Assembly: GCA_032433765.1 (NCBI GenBank)
Contig: JAVIAB010000046.1
Location: 65,093,703-65,157,702 of the forward strand
Origin: Megaustenia siamemsis
Lineage: Eukaryota > Mollusca > Gastropoda > Stylommatophora > Ariophantidae
Direction of reading: 5' to 3'
Length of the DNA: 64,000 bases
In this document: one piece after another, positions 1-14,405 of the stretch
Layout: each line of letters begins with the position of its first letter
Numbering within the stretch: the stretch's first letter is position 1
Notes under the pieces: generated by a model
The model's input: the letters and a program-made list of their open reading frames with translations, nothing else
Database searches by the model: none
Told to the model about the DNA's origin: nothing
Translations under genes and position numbers: made by a program

Positions 1-149
1 AGATAATCAGAGAGAGACATTAGAGATGATCAGATAGATTATCAGAGAGAGAGACATGTGAGATGATCAGAGAGAGACATGAGGGATAATCAGAGAGAGA
101 CATGTAAGATGATAACAGAGATGCTCAGAGAGAGAGAGACATGTGAGAT

Positions 150-2620
150 GATCAGTGAGATACAAGTGAGATGATCAGTGAGAGACATGAGAGATGACCA
201 GAGAGAGACATGTGAGATGATCAAAGAAATGATCATAGAGAGACATGTGAGATGATCAGAGAGAGACATGTGAGATATCAGAGAGATGATCAAAGAGAGA
301 CATGTGAGATTGTCAGAGAGATAATTAGAGAGAGACATGAGAGATGATAAGAGAGATGATCGGAGAGAGATGTGTGAGATGATCAGAGAGATGATCAGAG
401 AGAGACATGAGAGATGATCAGAGAGATGATCAGAGAGAGACATGAGAGATGTTCAGGGAGAGACATATAAGATGATCACAAAGATGATCAGAGAGTTACA
501 TGTGAGATGATCAGAGAGAGACATGAGAGATGATCGGAGAGAAGCATGACAGATGATCAGAGAGATGATGAGAGAGAGACATGAGAAATGATCAGAGAGA
601 GACAGGTGAGATGATCAGAGAGATACATGTGAGATGATCAGAGAGATACATGTCAGATGATGAGAGGGAGACATGAGAGATGAGATACATGTAAGATGAT
701 CAGAGAGAGACATGCGAGATAATCAGAGAGAGACATGCGAGATAATCAGAGAGAGACATTAGAGATGATCAGATAGATTATCAGAGAGAGAGACATGTGA
801 GATGATCAGAGAGAGACATGCGAGATAATCAGAGAGAGACATTAGAGATGATCAGATAGATTATCAGAGAGAGAGACATGTGAGATGATCAGAGAGAGAC
901 ATGAGGGATAATCAGAGAGAGACATGTGAGATGATAACAGAGATGCTCAAAGAAAGAGAGACATGTGAGATGATCAGAGATAGGCATGTGAGATTATCAG
1001 AGAGAGACATGAGAGATGATCAGAGAGAGACATGTGAGATGATCAGAGAGAGACATATAAGATGATCACAGAGATGATCAGAGAGTTACATGTGAGATGA
1101 TCAGAGAGAGACATGAGAGATGATCGGAGAGAAGCATGACAGATGATCAGAGAGATGATGAGAGAGAGACATGAGAAATGATCAGAGAGAGACAGGTGAG
1201 ATTATCAGAGAGATACATGTGAGGTGATCAGAGAGATACATGTCAGATGATCAGAGTGAGACATGAGAGATGAGATACATGTGAGATTATCAGAGAGAGA
1301 CATGTGAGATAATCAGAGAGAGAGAGACATTAGAGATGATCAGAGAGATGATCAGAGAGAGAGAGACGTGTGAGATGATCATAGAGAAACATGTGAGATA
1401 ATCAGAGAGAGACATGAGAGAAGACCAGAGAGAGACATGTGAGATGATCACAGAGATGATCAGAGAGAGAGATATGTGAGATGATCAGAGAGAGGCATGT
1501 GAGATTATCAGAGAGAGACATGAGAGATGATCAGAGAGAGACATGTGAGATGATCACAAAGATGATCAGAGAGTTACATGTTAGATGATAAGAAAGAGAC
1601 ATGAGAGATGATCGGACAGAAGCATGAGAGATGATCAGAGAGATGATCAGAGAGAGATATAAGAGATGATCAGAGAGAGACAGGTGAGATGATCAGAGAG
1701 ATGCATGTCAGATAATCAGAGAGAGACATTAGAGATGATCAGAGAGAGACATGTGATATGATCAGAGAGAGGCATGTGAGATTATCAGAGAGAGACATGA
1801 AAGATGATCACAGTGAAACATGAGAGATGATCAGAGAGATGATCACAGTGAAACATGAGAGATAATCAGAGAGAGATATGAGAGATGATCACAGTGAAAC
1901 ATGAGAGATGATCAGAGAGATGATTAGAGAGAGACATGAGAGATGATCAGGGAGAGACATGTGAGATGATCAGAGAGAGACATGAGAGATGATCAGAGAG
2001 AGACATGTGAGATGATCACAAAGTTTATCAGAGTGTTGCATGTGAGATGATCAGTGAGAGACATGAGAGATGATCGGAGAGAAGCATGAGAGATGATCAG
2101 AGAGATGATTAGAGAGAGAGACATGAGAGATGATCACAGAGATGATCAGAGAGATTCATGTGCGATTATCAGAGAGAGTGACATGTGAGATGATCAGAGA
2201 GAGACATGTGAGATGATCAGAGAGTCACATGTGAGATTATCAGAGAGATACATGTGAGATGATCAGAGAGAGAGAGAGAGAGATAAGAGATGATCAGAGA
2301 TAGAGACATGTGAGATGATTAGTGAGATACAAGTGAGATGATCAGTGAGAGACATGAGAGATGACCAGAGAGAGACATGTGAGATGATCAAAGAAATGAT
2401 CATAGAGAGACATGTGAGATGATCAGAGAGAGACATGTGAGATATCAGAGAGATGATCAAAGAGAGACATGTGAGATTGTCAGAGAGATAATTAGAGAGA
2501 GACATGAGAGATGATAAGAGAGATGATCGGAGAGAGATGTGTGAGATGATCAGAGAGATGATCAGAGAGAGACATGAGAGATGATCAGAGAGATGATCAG
2601 AGAGATGATCAGAGAGAGAA
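150..2620. repeat. Segmental duplication inside the 23-bp array
   Basis: A block from about 150 to 450 recurs at about 2317-2617 with a constant offset of 2167 bp. It shares rare variants such as GATACAAGTGAG (161 and 2328), GATGACCAGAG, a shortened GAGATATCAGAG unit and GAGATTGTCAGAG. This shows block-wise duplication rather than unit-by-unit drift. Confidence 0.8.
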
Positions 2621-4429
2621 ATGAGAGATGATCATGGAGAGACATGTGAGATGATCAGAGAGAGACATGTGAGATGATCAGAGAGAGACATGTGAGATGA
2701 TCACAAAGATGATCAGAGAGTTACATATGAGATGATCAGAGACAGACATGAGAGATGATCGGAGAAAAGCATGACAGATGATCAGAGAGATGATCAGAGA
2801 GAGGCATGAGAGATGATCAGAAAGAGACAGGTGAGATGATCAGAGAGATACATGTCAGATGATCAGAGAGATACATGTCAGATGATTAGAGGGAGACATG
2901 AGAGATGAGATACATGTGAGATTATCAGTAGGAGACATGCAAAATAATCAGAGAGAGACATTAGAGATGATCAAAGAGAGAGAGACATATGAGATGATCA
3001 GAGAGAGGCATGTGAGTTTATCAGAGAGAGAGACATGAGAGATGATTAAAGAGAGACATGTGAGATGATCACAGAGATGATCAGAGAGATTCATGTGAGA
3101 TTATCAGAGAGAGACATGAGAGAGGATCACAGTGAGACATGAGAGATGATCAGAGAGAGACATGAGAAATGATCAGAGAGAGACAGGTGAGATGATCAGA
3201 GAGATACATGTGAGATGATCAGAGAGATACATGTCAGATGATTAGAGGGAGACATGAGAGATGAGATACATGTAAGATGATCAGAGAGAGACATGCGAGA
3301 TAATCAGAGAGAGACATTAGAGATGATCAGATAGATTATCAGAGAGAGAGACATGTGAGATGATCAGAGAGAGACATGAGGGATAATCAGAGAGAGACAT
3401 GTGAGATGATAACAGAGATGCTCAGAGAGAGAGAGACATGTGAGATGATCAGAGATAGGCATGAGAGATGATCAGAGAGAGACATGTGAAATGATGACAA
3501 AGATGATCAGAGAGATACATGTGAGATGATCAGTGAGAGACATGAGAGATTACCAGAGAGACATGTGAGATGATCAGAGAGATGATTGGAGAGAGACATG
3601 AGAGATGATCAGAGAGAGACATGTGAGATGATCAGTGAGAGACATGAGAGATGACCAGAGAGAGACATGCGAGATGATCAGAGAGATGATTGGAGAGAGA
3701 CATGTGAGATAATCAGAGCGATGATCAGAGAGAGACATGTGAGATGATCAGAGAGAGTCATGTGAGATAATCAGGGAGAGACATGTGAGATGATCAGGGA
3801 CAGACATGTGTGATGATCAGGTAGAGACATGAGAGATGATCAGAGAGATACACGTGGGATGATCAGAGAGAGAGACATGTGAGATTATCAGAGAGAGAGA
3901 CATGTGAGTTGATCAGAGTGATACATGTGAGATGATCAGTGAGAGACATGAGAGATGAAATACACGTGAGATTATCAGAGAGATAGATGAGAGATGATGA
4001 GAGAGAGACATGTGAGATGACCAGAGATATACATGTGAGATGATCAGAGAGATACATGTGAGATGATCAGAGAGAGACATGCGAGATGATCAGAGAGATA
4101 CATGTGAGATGATCAGAGAGAGACATAAGAGATGATCAGAGAGATACATGTGAGATGATCAGTGAGATACAGGTGAGATGATCAGTGAGAGACATAAGAG
4201 ATGATCAGAGAGAGACATGTGAGATGATCAGTGAGATACAGGTGAGATGATCAGAGAGATACATGTGAGATGATCAGAGAGAGACATAAGAGATGATCAG
4301 AGAGAGACATGTGAGATGATCAGTGAGATACAGGTGAGATGATCAGTGAGAGACATGAGAGATGACCAGAGAGAGAAATGTGAGATGATCAGAGAGAGAC
4401 ATGTGAGATGATCAGAGAGTAGATCAAAG

Positions 4430-4840
4430 AGAGACATGTGAGATTGTCAGAGAGATGATTAGAGAGAGACATGAGAGATGATCAGAGAGTAGATCAAAGA
4501 GAGACATGTGAGGTTGTCAGAGAGATGATTAGAGAGAGACATGTGAGATGATCAGAGAGTAGATCAAAGAGAGACATGTGAGGTTGTCAGAGAGATGATT
4601 AGAGAGAGACATGTGAGATGATCAGAGAGTAGATCAAAGAGAGACATGTGAGGTTGTCAGAGAGATGATTAGAGAGAGACATGTGAGATGATCAGAGAGT
4701 AGATCAAAGAGAGACATGTGAGGTTGTCAGAGAGATGATTAGAGAGAGACATGAGTGATGATCAGAGAGTAGATCAAAGAGAGACATGTGAGGTTGTCAG
4801 AGAGATGATTAGAGAGAGACATGAGTGATGATCAGAGGGT
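4430..4840. repeat. 70-bp higher-order repeat
   Basis: Within the 23-bp array, a three-unit block marked by GTAGATCAAAGAG and GAGGTTGTCAGAG repeats at exactly 70 bp (AGGTTGTCAG at 4511, 4581, 4651, 4721 and 4791). Confidence 0.9.
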
Positions 4841-6260
4841 TGATCGGAGAGAGACATGTGAGATGATCAGAGAGATGATCAGAGAGAGACATGTGAGATG
4901 ATCAGAGAGACATGTGAGATAATCAGGGAGAGACATGTGAGATGATCAGGTAGAGACATGAGAGATGATCAGAGAGATACATGTGAGATGATCAGGTAGA
5001 GACATGAGAGATGATCAGAGAGATACATGTGAGATGATCAGAGAGATACATGTGAGATGATCAGAGAGATGCATGTGAGATAATCAGAGAGAGACATGCG
5101 AGATGATCTGAGAGAGACATGTGAGATGATCAGAGAGACATGAGAGATAATGAGAGAGAGACATGCGAGATGATCTGAGAGAGACATGTGAGATGATCAG
5201 AGAGACATGTGAGATGATCAGAGAGAGACATGCGAGATGATCAGAGAGAGACATGTGAGATGATCAGAGAGACATGTGAGATGATCAGAGAGATGATCAA
5301 AGAGAGACATGTGAGATTGTCAGAGAGATTATTAGAGAGAGACATGAGAGATGATCAGAGGGATGTTCTTAGAGAGAAATGAGAAATGATCAGAGAGATG
5401 ATCAGGGAGATGATCAGAGAGAGACATGTGAGATGATCATAGAGAGACATGTGAAATAATCAGGGAGAGATATGTGAGATGATCAGGAAGAGACATGTGA
5501 GATGATCAGGTAGAGACATGAGATATGATCAGAGAGAGACATGTGAGATGATCACAAAGATGATCAGAGAGTTACATGTAAAATGATCAGAGAGAGACAT
5601 GAGAGATGATCGGAGAGAAGCATGAGAGATGATCAGAGAGATGATTAGAGAGAGACATGAGAGATGATCAGAGAGAGACAGGTGTGATGATCAGAGAGAT
5701 ACATGTCAGATGATCAGAGGGAGACATGAGAGATGAGATACAAGTGAGATGAGATACATGTGACATGATCAGAGAGAGACATGCAAGATAATCAGAGAGT
5801 AACATTAGAGATGATCAGCGAGATGATCAGAGAGAGACATGTGAGATGATCAGTGAGATACAGGTAAGATGATCAGTGAGAGACATGAGAGATGATAAGA
5901 GAGAGACATGTGAGATGATCAGTGAGATACAGGTAAGATGATCAGTGAGAGACATGAGAGATGATAAGAGAGAGACATGTAAGATGATCAGTGAGATACA
6001 GGTAAGATGATCAGTGAGAGACATGAGAGATGATCAGAGAGAGACATGTGAGATGATCAGTGAGATACAGGTAAGATGATCAGTGAGAGACATGAGAGAT
6101 GATAAGAGAGAGACATGTAAGATGATCAAAGAAATGATCATAGAGAGACATGTGAGATAATCAGAGAGAGACATGTGAGATGATCAGAGAGAGACATGTG
6201 AGATTATCAGAGAGATGATGAAAGAGAGACATGTGGGATTGTCAGAGAGATGATTAGAGA

Positions 6261-6780
6261 GATGATCGGAGAGAGACATGTGAGATGATCAGAGAGAAAC
6301 ATGTGAGATAATCAGGGAGAGACATGTGAGATTATCAGGGAGAGACATGTGAGATGATCAGAGAGATGATCGGAGAGAGACATGTGAGATGATCAGAGAG
6401 AAACATGTGAGATAATCAGGGAGAGACATGTGAGATTATCAGGGAGAGACATGTGAGATGATCAGAGAGATGATCGGAGAGAGACATGTGAGATGATCAG
6501 AGAGAAACATGTGAGATAATCAGGGAGAGACATGTGAGATTATCAGGGAGAGACATGTGAGATGATCAGAGAGATGATCGGAGAGAGACATGTGAGATGA
6601 TCAGAGAGAAACATGTGAGATAATCAGGGAGAGACATGTGAGATTATCAGGGAGAGACATGTGAGATGATCAGAGAGATGATCGGAGAGAGACATGTGAG
6701 ATGATCAGAGAGAAACATGTGAGATAATCAGGGAGAGACATGTGAGATTATCAGGGAGAGACATGTGAGATGATCAGAGA
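6261..6780. repeat. 104-bp higher-order repeat
   Basis: A block marked by GATGATCGGA (6261, 6365, 6469 and on) followed by AAACATGTGAGATAATCAGGG recurs five times at 104 bp with almost no change, indicating recent local amplification. Confidence 0.88.
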
Positions 6781-7259
6781 GATACACGTGAGATGATCAT
6801 AGAGAGCGACATGTGAGATGATCATAGAGAGCGACATGTGAGATAATTAGAGAGATACATGTGAGATTATCAGAGAGATACATGAGAGATGATGAGAGAG
6901 AGACATGTGAGATGATCAGAGAGATACATGTGAGATGATCAGAGAGAGACATAAGAGATGATCAGAGAGAGAGTCATGTGAGATGATCAGTGAGATACAG
7001 GTGAGAAGATCAGTGAAAGACATGAGAGATGACAAGAGAGAGAAATGTGAGACTATCAAAGAGAGACATGTGAGATTGTCAGAGAGATGATTAGAGAGAG
7101 ACATGAGAGATGATCAGAGAGTAGTTCGAAGAGAAAACATGTGAGATGATCAGAGAGATGATCAGAGAGAGACATGTGATATGATCAGGGAGAGACATGT
7201 GATATGATCAGAGAGTGACATGTGAGATGATCAGGTAGAGACATGAGAGATGATCAGAG

Positions 7260-7760
7260 AGATACATGTGAGATGATCAGAGAGAGAGACATGTGAGTTG
7301 ATCAGAGAGTAGAGACATGTGAGATGATCAGAGTGATAAATGTGAGATTATCAGGTAGAGACATGAGAGATGATCAGAGAGATACATGTGAGATGATCAG
7401 AGAGAGAGACATGTGAGTTGATCAGAGAGTAGAGACATGTGAGATGATCAGAGTGATAAATGTGAGATTATCAGGTAGAGACATGAGAGATGATCAGAGA
7501 GAGACATGAGAGATGATCAGTGAGAGACATGAGAGATGATCAGTGAGAGACATGAGAGATGATCAGAGTGATAAATGTGAGATTATCAGGTAGAGACATG
7601 AGAGATGATCAGAGAGATACATGTGAGATGATCAGAGAGAGAGACATGTGAGTTGATCAGAGAGTAGAGACATGTGAGATGATCAGAGTGATAAATGTGA
7701 GATTATCAGGTAGAGACATGTGAGATGATCAGAGAGAGACATGAGAGATGATCAGTGAGA
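7260..7760. repeat. 120-bp higher-order repeat
   Basis: A block with GAGTTGATCAGAGAGTAGAG and GTGATAAATGTGAG recurs at 120 bp (GATACATGTG at 7261 and 7381), and again after a short insertion of GTGAGAGACATGAGAGAT units. Confidence 0.85.
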
Positions 7761-9756
7761 GACATGAGAGATGATCAGTGAGAGACATGAGAGATGATCA
7801 GAGAGAGACATGAGAGATGATCAGTGAGATACATGTGAGATGGTCAGAGAGAGACATGAGAGATGATCAGAGAGAGACATGAGAGATGATCAGTGAGAGA
7901 CATGAGAGATGACCAGAGATAGACATGTGAGATGATCAAAGAAATGATCATAGAGAGACATGTGAGATGATCAGAGAGAGACATGTGAGATGATCAGAGA
8001 GACATGTGAGATGATCAGAGAGATGATCAAAGAGAGACATATGAGATTGTCAGAGAGATGATCAGAGAGAGAAATGAGAGATGATCAGAGAGATGATCAG
8101 AGAGATGATCAGAGAGAGACATGCGAGATGATCATAGAGAGACATGTGAGATAATCAGGGAGAGACATATGAGATGATCAGGGAGAGACATGTGAGATGA
8201 TCAGGTAGAGACATGAGATATGATCAGAGAGAGACATGAGTGATGATGAGAGAGATACATGTGAGATGATCAGAGAGAGACATGTGAGATGATCAGAGAG
8301 AGACATGAGAGATGATCAGAGAGAGACATGTGAGATGATCAGAGAGACATGAGAGATGATCTGAGAGATACATGTGAGATGATCAGAGAGAGACATGTGA
8401 GATGATCAGAGAGAGACATGAGAGATGATCAGAGAGAGACATGTGAGATGATCAGAGAGATACATGAAAGATGATCAGAGAGAGACATGTGAGATTATAA
8501 GAAAGATGAACAGAGAGAGACATGTGAAATTATAAGAGAGATGATGAGAGAGAGACATGTGAGATGATCAGAGAGAGAGAGACATGTGAGATGATCAGAG
8601 AGAGAGAGACATGTGAGATGATCAAAGAGGTGATCAGAGAGAGACATGTGAGATGATCAGAGAGGTGATCAGAGAGAGACATGTGAGATGATCAGAGAGA
8701 GAGACATGTGAGATGATCAAAGAGGTGATCAGAGAGAGACATGTGAGATGATCAAAGAGGTGATCAGAGAGAGACATGTGAGATGATCAGAGAGAGAGAG
8801 ACATGTGAGATGATCAGAGAGAGAGAGACATGTGAGATGATCAGAGAGAGAGAGACATGTGAGATGATCAAAGAGGTGATCAGAGAGAGACATGTGAGAT
8901 GATCTGAGAGATACATGTGAGATGGTCAGAGAGAGACATGTGAGATGATCAGAGAGATACATGTGAGATGGTCAGAGAGAGACATGAAAGATGATCAGAG
9001 AGAGACATGTGAGATGATCAGAGAGAGACATGAAAGATGATCAGAGAGAGACATGTGAGATGATCAGAGAGAGACATGTGAGATGATCAGAGAGAGACAT
9101 GAAAGATGATCAGAGAGAGACATGTGAGATGATCAGAGAGAGACGTGAGATTATAAGAGAGATGAACAGAGAGAGACATGTGAGATTATAAGAGAGATGA
9201 TGAGAGAGAGACATGTGAGATGATCAGAGAGAGACATGTGAGATGATCAGAAAGAGAGAGACATGTGAGCTGATCAGAGAGAGACACATCTTAGATGATC
9301 AGAGAGAAACATGAGAGATGATCAGAGAGAGACATGAAAGATGATCAGAGAGAGACATGAAAGATGATCAGAGAGAGACATGAAAGATGATCAGAGAGAA
9401 ACATGAGAGATGATCAGAGAGAGACATGAAAGATGATCAGAGAGAGACACATCTTAGATGATCAGAGAGAAACATGAGAGATGATCAGAGAGAAACATAA
9501 GAGATGGTCAGAAAGAAACATAAGAGATGATCAGAGAGAAACATGAGAGATGATCAGAGAGAGAGACATGAGAGATTATCAGAGAGAAACATGAGAGATG
9601 ATCAGAGAGAAACATAAGAGATGATCAGAGAGAAACATGAGAGATTATCAGAGAGAAACATAAGAGATGATCAGAGAGAAACATGAGAGATGATCAGAGA
9701 GAAACATAAGAGATGATCAGAGAGAAACATGAGAGATGATCAGAGAGAGAGACATG

Positions 9757-11760
9757 TGAGATGGTCGGAGAGAGACATGTGAGATGGTCGGAGAGAGACA
9801 TAAGAGATGATCAGAGAGAGACATGTGAGATGGTCGGAGAGAGACATGTGAGATGGTCGGAGAGAGACATGTGAGATGGTCGGAGAGAGACATGTGAGAT
9901 GGTCGGAGAGAGACATAAGAGATGATCAGAGAGAGACATGTGAGATGGTCGGAGAGAGACATGTGAGATGGTCGGAGAGAGACATGTGAGATGGTCGGAG
10001 AGAGACATAAGAGATGATCAGAGAGAGACATGTGAGATGGTCGGAGAGAGACATAAGAGATGATCAGAGAGAGACATGTGAGATGGTCGGAGAGAGACAT
10101 AAGAGATGATCAGAGAGAGACATGTGAGATGGTCGGAGAGAGACATGTGAGATGGTCGGAGAGAGACATGTGAGATGGTCGGAGAGAGACATAAGAGATG
10201 ATCAGAGAGAGACATGTGAGATGGTCGGAGAGAGAGACATGTGAGATGGTCGGAGAGAGACATAAGAGATGATCAGAGAGAGACATGTGAGATGGTCGGA
10301 GAGAGACATAAGAGATGATCAGAGAGAGACATGTGAGATGGTCGGAGAGAGACATGTGAGATGGTCGGAGAGAGACATAAGAGATGATCAGAGAGAGACA
10401 TGTGAGATGGTCGGAGAGAGAGACATGTGAGATGGTCGGAGAGAGACATAAGAGATGATCAGAGAGAGACATGTGAGATGGTCGGAGAGAGACATGTGAG
10501 ATGGTCGGAGAGAGACATAAGAGATGATCAGAGAGAGACATGTGAGATGGTCGGAGAGAGACATAAGAGATGATCAGAGAGAGACATGTGAGATGGTCGG
10601 AGAGAGACATAAGAGATGATCAGAGAGAGACATGTGAGATGGTCGGAGAGAGACATAAGAGATGATCAGAGAGAGACATGTGAGATGGTCGGAGAGAGAC
10701 ATGTGAGATGGTCGGAGAGAGACATAAGAGATGATCAGAGAGAGACATGTGAGATGGTCGGAGAGAGAGACATGTGAGATGGTCGGAGAGAGACATAAGA
10801 GATGATCAGAGAGAGACATGTGAGATGGTCGGAGAGAGACATAAGAGATGATCAGAGAGAGACATGTGAGATGATCAGAGAGAGACATGTGAGATGATCG
10901 GAGAGAGAGACATGTGAGATGGTCGGTGAGAGACATAAGAGATGATCAGAGAGAGACATGTGAGATGGTCGGAGAGAGACATGTGAGATTGTCGGAGAGA
11001 GACATAAGAGATGATCAGAGAGAGACATGTGAGATGGTCGGAGAGAGACATGTGAGATGGTCGGAGAGAAACATAAGAGATGATCAGAGAGAGACATGTG
11101 AGATGGTCGGAGAGAGACATAAGAGATGATCAGAGAGAGACATGTGAGATGGTCGGAGAGAGACATAAGAGATGATCAGAGAGAGACATGTGAGATGGTC
11201 GGAGAGAGACATGTGAGATGGTCGGAGAGAGACATGTGAGATGGTCGGAGAGAGACATGTGAGATGGTCGGAGAGAGACATAAGAGATGATCAGAGATGA
11301 TCAGAGAGAGAGACATGTGAGATGATCGGAGAGAGACATGTGAGATGATCGGAGAGAGAGACATGTGAGATGATCAGAGAGAGACATGTGAGATGATCAG
11401 AGAGAGACATGTGAGATGATCAGAGAGAGACATGTGAGATGATCGGAGAGAGAGACATGTGAGATGATCAGAGAGAGACATGTGAGATGATCAGAGAGAG
11501 ACATGTGAGATGATCGGAGAGAGAGACATGTGAGATGATCAGAGAGAGACATGTGAGATGGTCGGAGAGAGACATGTGAGATGGTCGGAGAGAGACATGT
11601 GAGATGGTCGGAGAGAGACATGTGAGATGGTCGGAGAGAGACATGTGAGATGGTCGGAGAGAGACATAAGAGATGATCAGAGAGAGACATGTGAGATGGT
11701 CGGAGAGAGACATGTGAGATGGTCGGAGAGAGACATGTGAGATGGTCGGAGAGAGACATA
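9757..11760. repeat. Homogenised subfamily of the 23-bp satellite
   Basis: Two unit types alternate: GACATGTGAGATGGTCGGAG and GACATAAGAGATGATCAGAG. Nearly every copy is identical to one of the two, in contrast to the divergent array upstream. This is the youngest part of the array. Confidence 0.9.
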
Positions 11761-12345
11761 AGAGATGATCAGAGAGAAACATGTGAGATGATCAGAGAGA
11801 AACATGAGAGATGATCAGAGAGAGAGACATGTGAGATGATCGGAGAGAGACATGTGAGATGATCGGAGAGAGACATGTGAGATGATCGGAGAGAGACATA
11901 AGAGATGATCAGAGAGAAACATGAGAGATGATCAGAGAGAAACATGAGAGATAATCAGAGAGAAACGTGAGAGATGATCAGAGAGAAACATGAGAGATGA
12001 TCAGAGAGAATAATGATTGATGATCAGAGAAAAACATGAGAGATGATCAGAGAGAAACATGAGAGATGATCAGAGAGAAACATGATTGATGATCAGAGAG
12101 AAACATGATTGATGATCAAGGAGAAACATGAGAGATGATCAGAGAGAAACATGATTGTTGATCAGAGAGAAACATGATTGATGATCAGAGAGAAACATGA
12201 TTGATGATCAGAGAGAAACATGAGAGATGATCAGAGAGAAACATGAGAGATGATCAGAGAGAAACATGAGAGATGATCAGAGAGAAACATGAGAGATGAT
12301 CAGAGAGAAACATGAGAGATGATCAGAGAGAGAGAGACATGTGAG

Positions 12346-12935
12346 AGAGTATCTATTTAATGACGCCGCCGTGTAGTCTGTATCGTTGAATGTCAGAAAT
12401 GTCAGCCATCCATATCGGGGCTCTCTCATCAATTGCTGGATCACAATCTGCAGTCAGGAAGTCACACACTTCCACCTTCTCAGTAATGTCTCATGGCTAA
12501 TCAAGACTCTGAGGTAACTACCACGTGATCTAGTGGTCTCTTCACCTGTGGCAGTTTGTCTTATCACAACTGATTGTAACACTTCGCTGATTTTATGAGA
12601 TATGGTTAGTTAATTAGTCAGTCGGTTAGTTTGTTAGGTTTCTTCAGTTTGTTGATTGTTTGATTGGTTGGTTAGTTGGTCAGTCGGTTAGTTGTGTTGA
12701 AAGTTAGTTAGTTAATTAATTAGTCATTGAAATATCTTGATCGCACATCGAACTGCCCATAAGCGTTCAGAGCTTCTGTGTAGTAAGTCCTGCAGCCTGA
12801 AATGATAAAATGTCTCAAACATGGGCTAGGGTAAAGTGTGTCCTTGGAGACAAGTGTTCGTCTTGTGTCATCGACTGAGACAGTTAATGCAATGTTACCA
12901 ACACAATGTGACAAGCTATTTAAAAAGTGAGTTGG
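12346..12935. other. Gene-free spacer between arrays
   Basis: Single-copy-looking sequence. No convincing gene is visible. 12600-12725 is a low-complexity stretch rich in GTTAGTTAGT and TGGTTGGTTAG. Confidence 0.7.
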
Positions 12936-14405
12936 TAACAAGTGCGAAAGTAACAACAGGTGCGAAAGTAACAACAAGTGAGAAAGTAACAAGTGAGAAA
13001 GTAACAACAGGTGTGAAAGTAACAACAAGTGAGAAAGTAACAAGTGAGAAAGTAACAACAGGTGTGAAAGTAACAACAAGTGAGAAAGTAACAACAAGTG
13101 AGAAAGTAACAAGTGAGAAAGTAACAACAGGTGTGAAAGTAACAACAGGTGTGAAAGTAACAACAAGTGAGAAAGTAACAAGTGAGAAAGTAACAACAGG
13201 TGTGAAAGTAACAACAAGTGAGAAAGTAACAAGTGAGAAAGTAACAACAAGTGAGAAAGTAACAACAAGTGAGAAAGTAACAAGTGAGAAAGTAACAACA
13301 GGTGTGAAAGTAACAACAAGTGAGAAAGTAACAAGTGAGAAAGTAACAACAGGTGTGAAAGTAACAACAAGTGAGAAAGTAACAAGTGAGAAAGTAACAA
13401 CAGGTGTGAAAGTAACAACAGGTGTGAAAGTAACAACAAGTGAGAAAGTAACAAGTGAGAAAGTAACAACAGGTGTGAAAGTAACAACAAGTGAGAAAGT
13501 AACAACAAGTGAGAAAGTAACAACAAGTGAGAAAGTAACAAGTGCGAAAGTAACAACAGGTGCGAAAGTAACAACAAGTGAGAAAGTAACAACAAGTGAG
13601 AAAGTAACAACAAGTGAGAAAGTAACAACAGGTGTGAAAGTAACAACAGGTGAGAAAGTAACAACAGGTGAGAAAGTAACAACAAGTGAGAAAGTAACAA
13701 CAAGTGAGAAAGTAACAACAAGTGAGAAAGTAACAACAGGTGTGAAAGTAACAACAGGTGAGAAAGTAACAACAGGTGAGAAAGTAACAAGTGCGAAAGT
13801 AACAACAGGTGAGAAAGTAACAAGTGCGAAAGTGACAACAGGTGAGAAAGTAACGAGTGCGAAAGTAACAAGTGAGAAAGTAATAACAGGTGAGAAAGTA
13901 ACAAGTGAGAAAGTAACAACAGGTGAGAAAGTAACAAGTGCGAAAGTAACAACAGGTGAGAAAGTAACAAGTGCGAAAGTAACAACAAGTGCGAAAGTAA
14001 CAACAAGTGAGAAAGTAACAACAGGTGAGAAAGTAACAACAGGTGAGAAAGTAACAAGTGCGAAAGTAACAACAGGTGAGAAAGTAACAAGTGCGAAAGT
14101 AACAACAAGTGAGAAAGTAACAACAGGTGTGAAAGTAACAACAAGTGAGAAAGTAACAACAGATGAGAAAGTAACAACAGGTGTGAAAGTAACAACAAGT
14201 GAGAAAGTAACAACAGGTGTGAAAGTAACAACAGGTGAGAAAGTAACAACTAGTGAGAAAGTAACAACAGGTGTGAAAGTAACAACAGGTGTGAAAGTAA
14301 CAACAAGTGAGAAAGTAACTACAAGTGAGAAAGTAACAAGTAAGAAAGTAACAACAGGTGAGAAAGTAACAAGTAAGAAAGTAACAACATATGAGAAAAC
14401 AACAT
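12936..14405. repeat. 15/18-bp minisatellite (GTAACAACAAGTGAGAAA)
   Basis: About 85 units of two lengths: 18 bp (GTAACAACARGTGNGAAA) and 15 bp (GTAACAAGTGAGAAA). Both lengths are multiples of 3, so one plus frame (12836-14407; K-V-T-T-S/G-E/V/A repeats, 523 residues) and two minus frames (LLLLSHL and CCYFLTC types) stay open for 1.5 kb. The variable bases are an A/G and an A/T/C, both non-synonymous in the plus frame, and no synonymous-site bias is visible. The plus ORF has no recognisable domain or signal peptide. I call it a minisatellite, with a small chance of a low-complexity repeat protein. Confidence 0.95.

Larger units (their letters stand above)
1..12345. repeat. 23-bp purine-rich satellite array
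   Basis: Over 500 head-to-tail units with consensus about AGAGAGACATGTGAGATGATC plus GA, 23 bp. Most units carry two short palindromes, TGATCA and ACATGT. The unit length is not a multiple of 3, and the minus strand lacks stops in all three frames of the consensus. It therefore reads as a false protein of 23-residue period (three units), beginning MSLSDHLTC. The first 9 kb is divergent, with unit-length changes that insert extra GATGATCAGAGA half-units. 9757-11760 is much more uniform. 11760-12345 is an AAACATGAGAGATGATC variant. No promoter, intron signal or non-repeat coding sequence is present, so I regard it as non-coding. Confidence 0.97.

Noticed and set aside
90..11782. Minus-strand ORFs of MSLSDHLTCLS type
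   Set aside because: They are three-frame readings of a 23-bp satellite; the 23-residue period is three units, and no non-repeat coding sequence or gene signals are present.
1..12345. CRISPR-like regular repeats
   Set aside because: No unique spacers; the repeats are contiguous and the sequence is eukaryotic.
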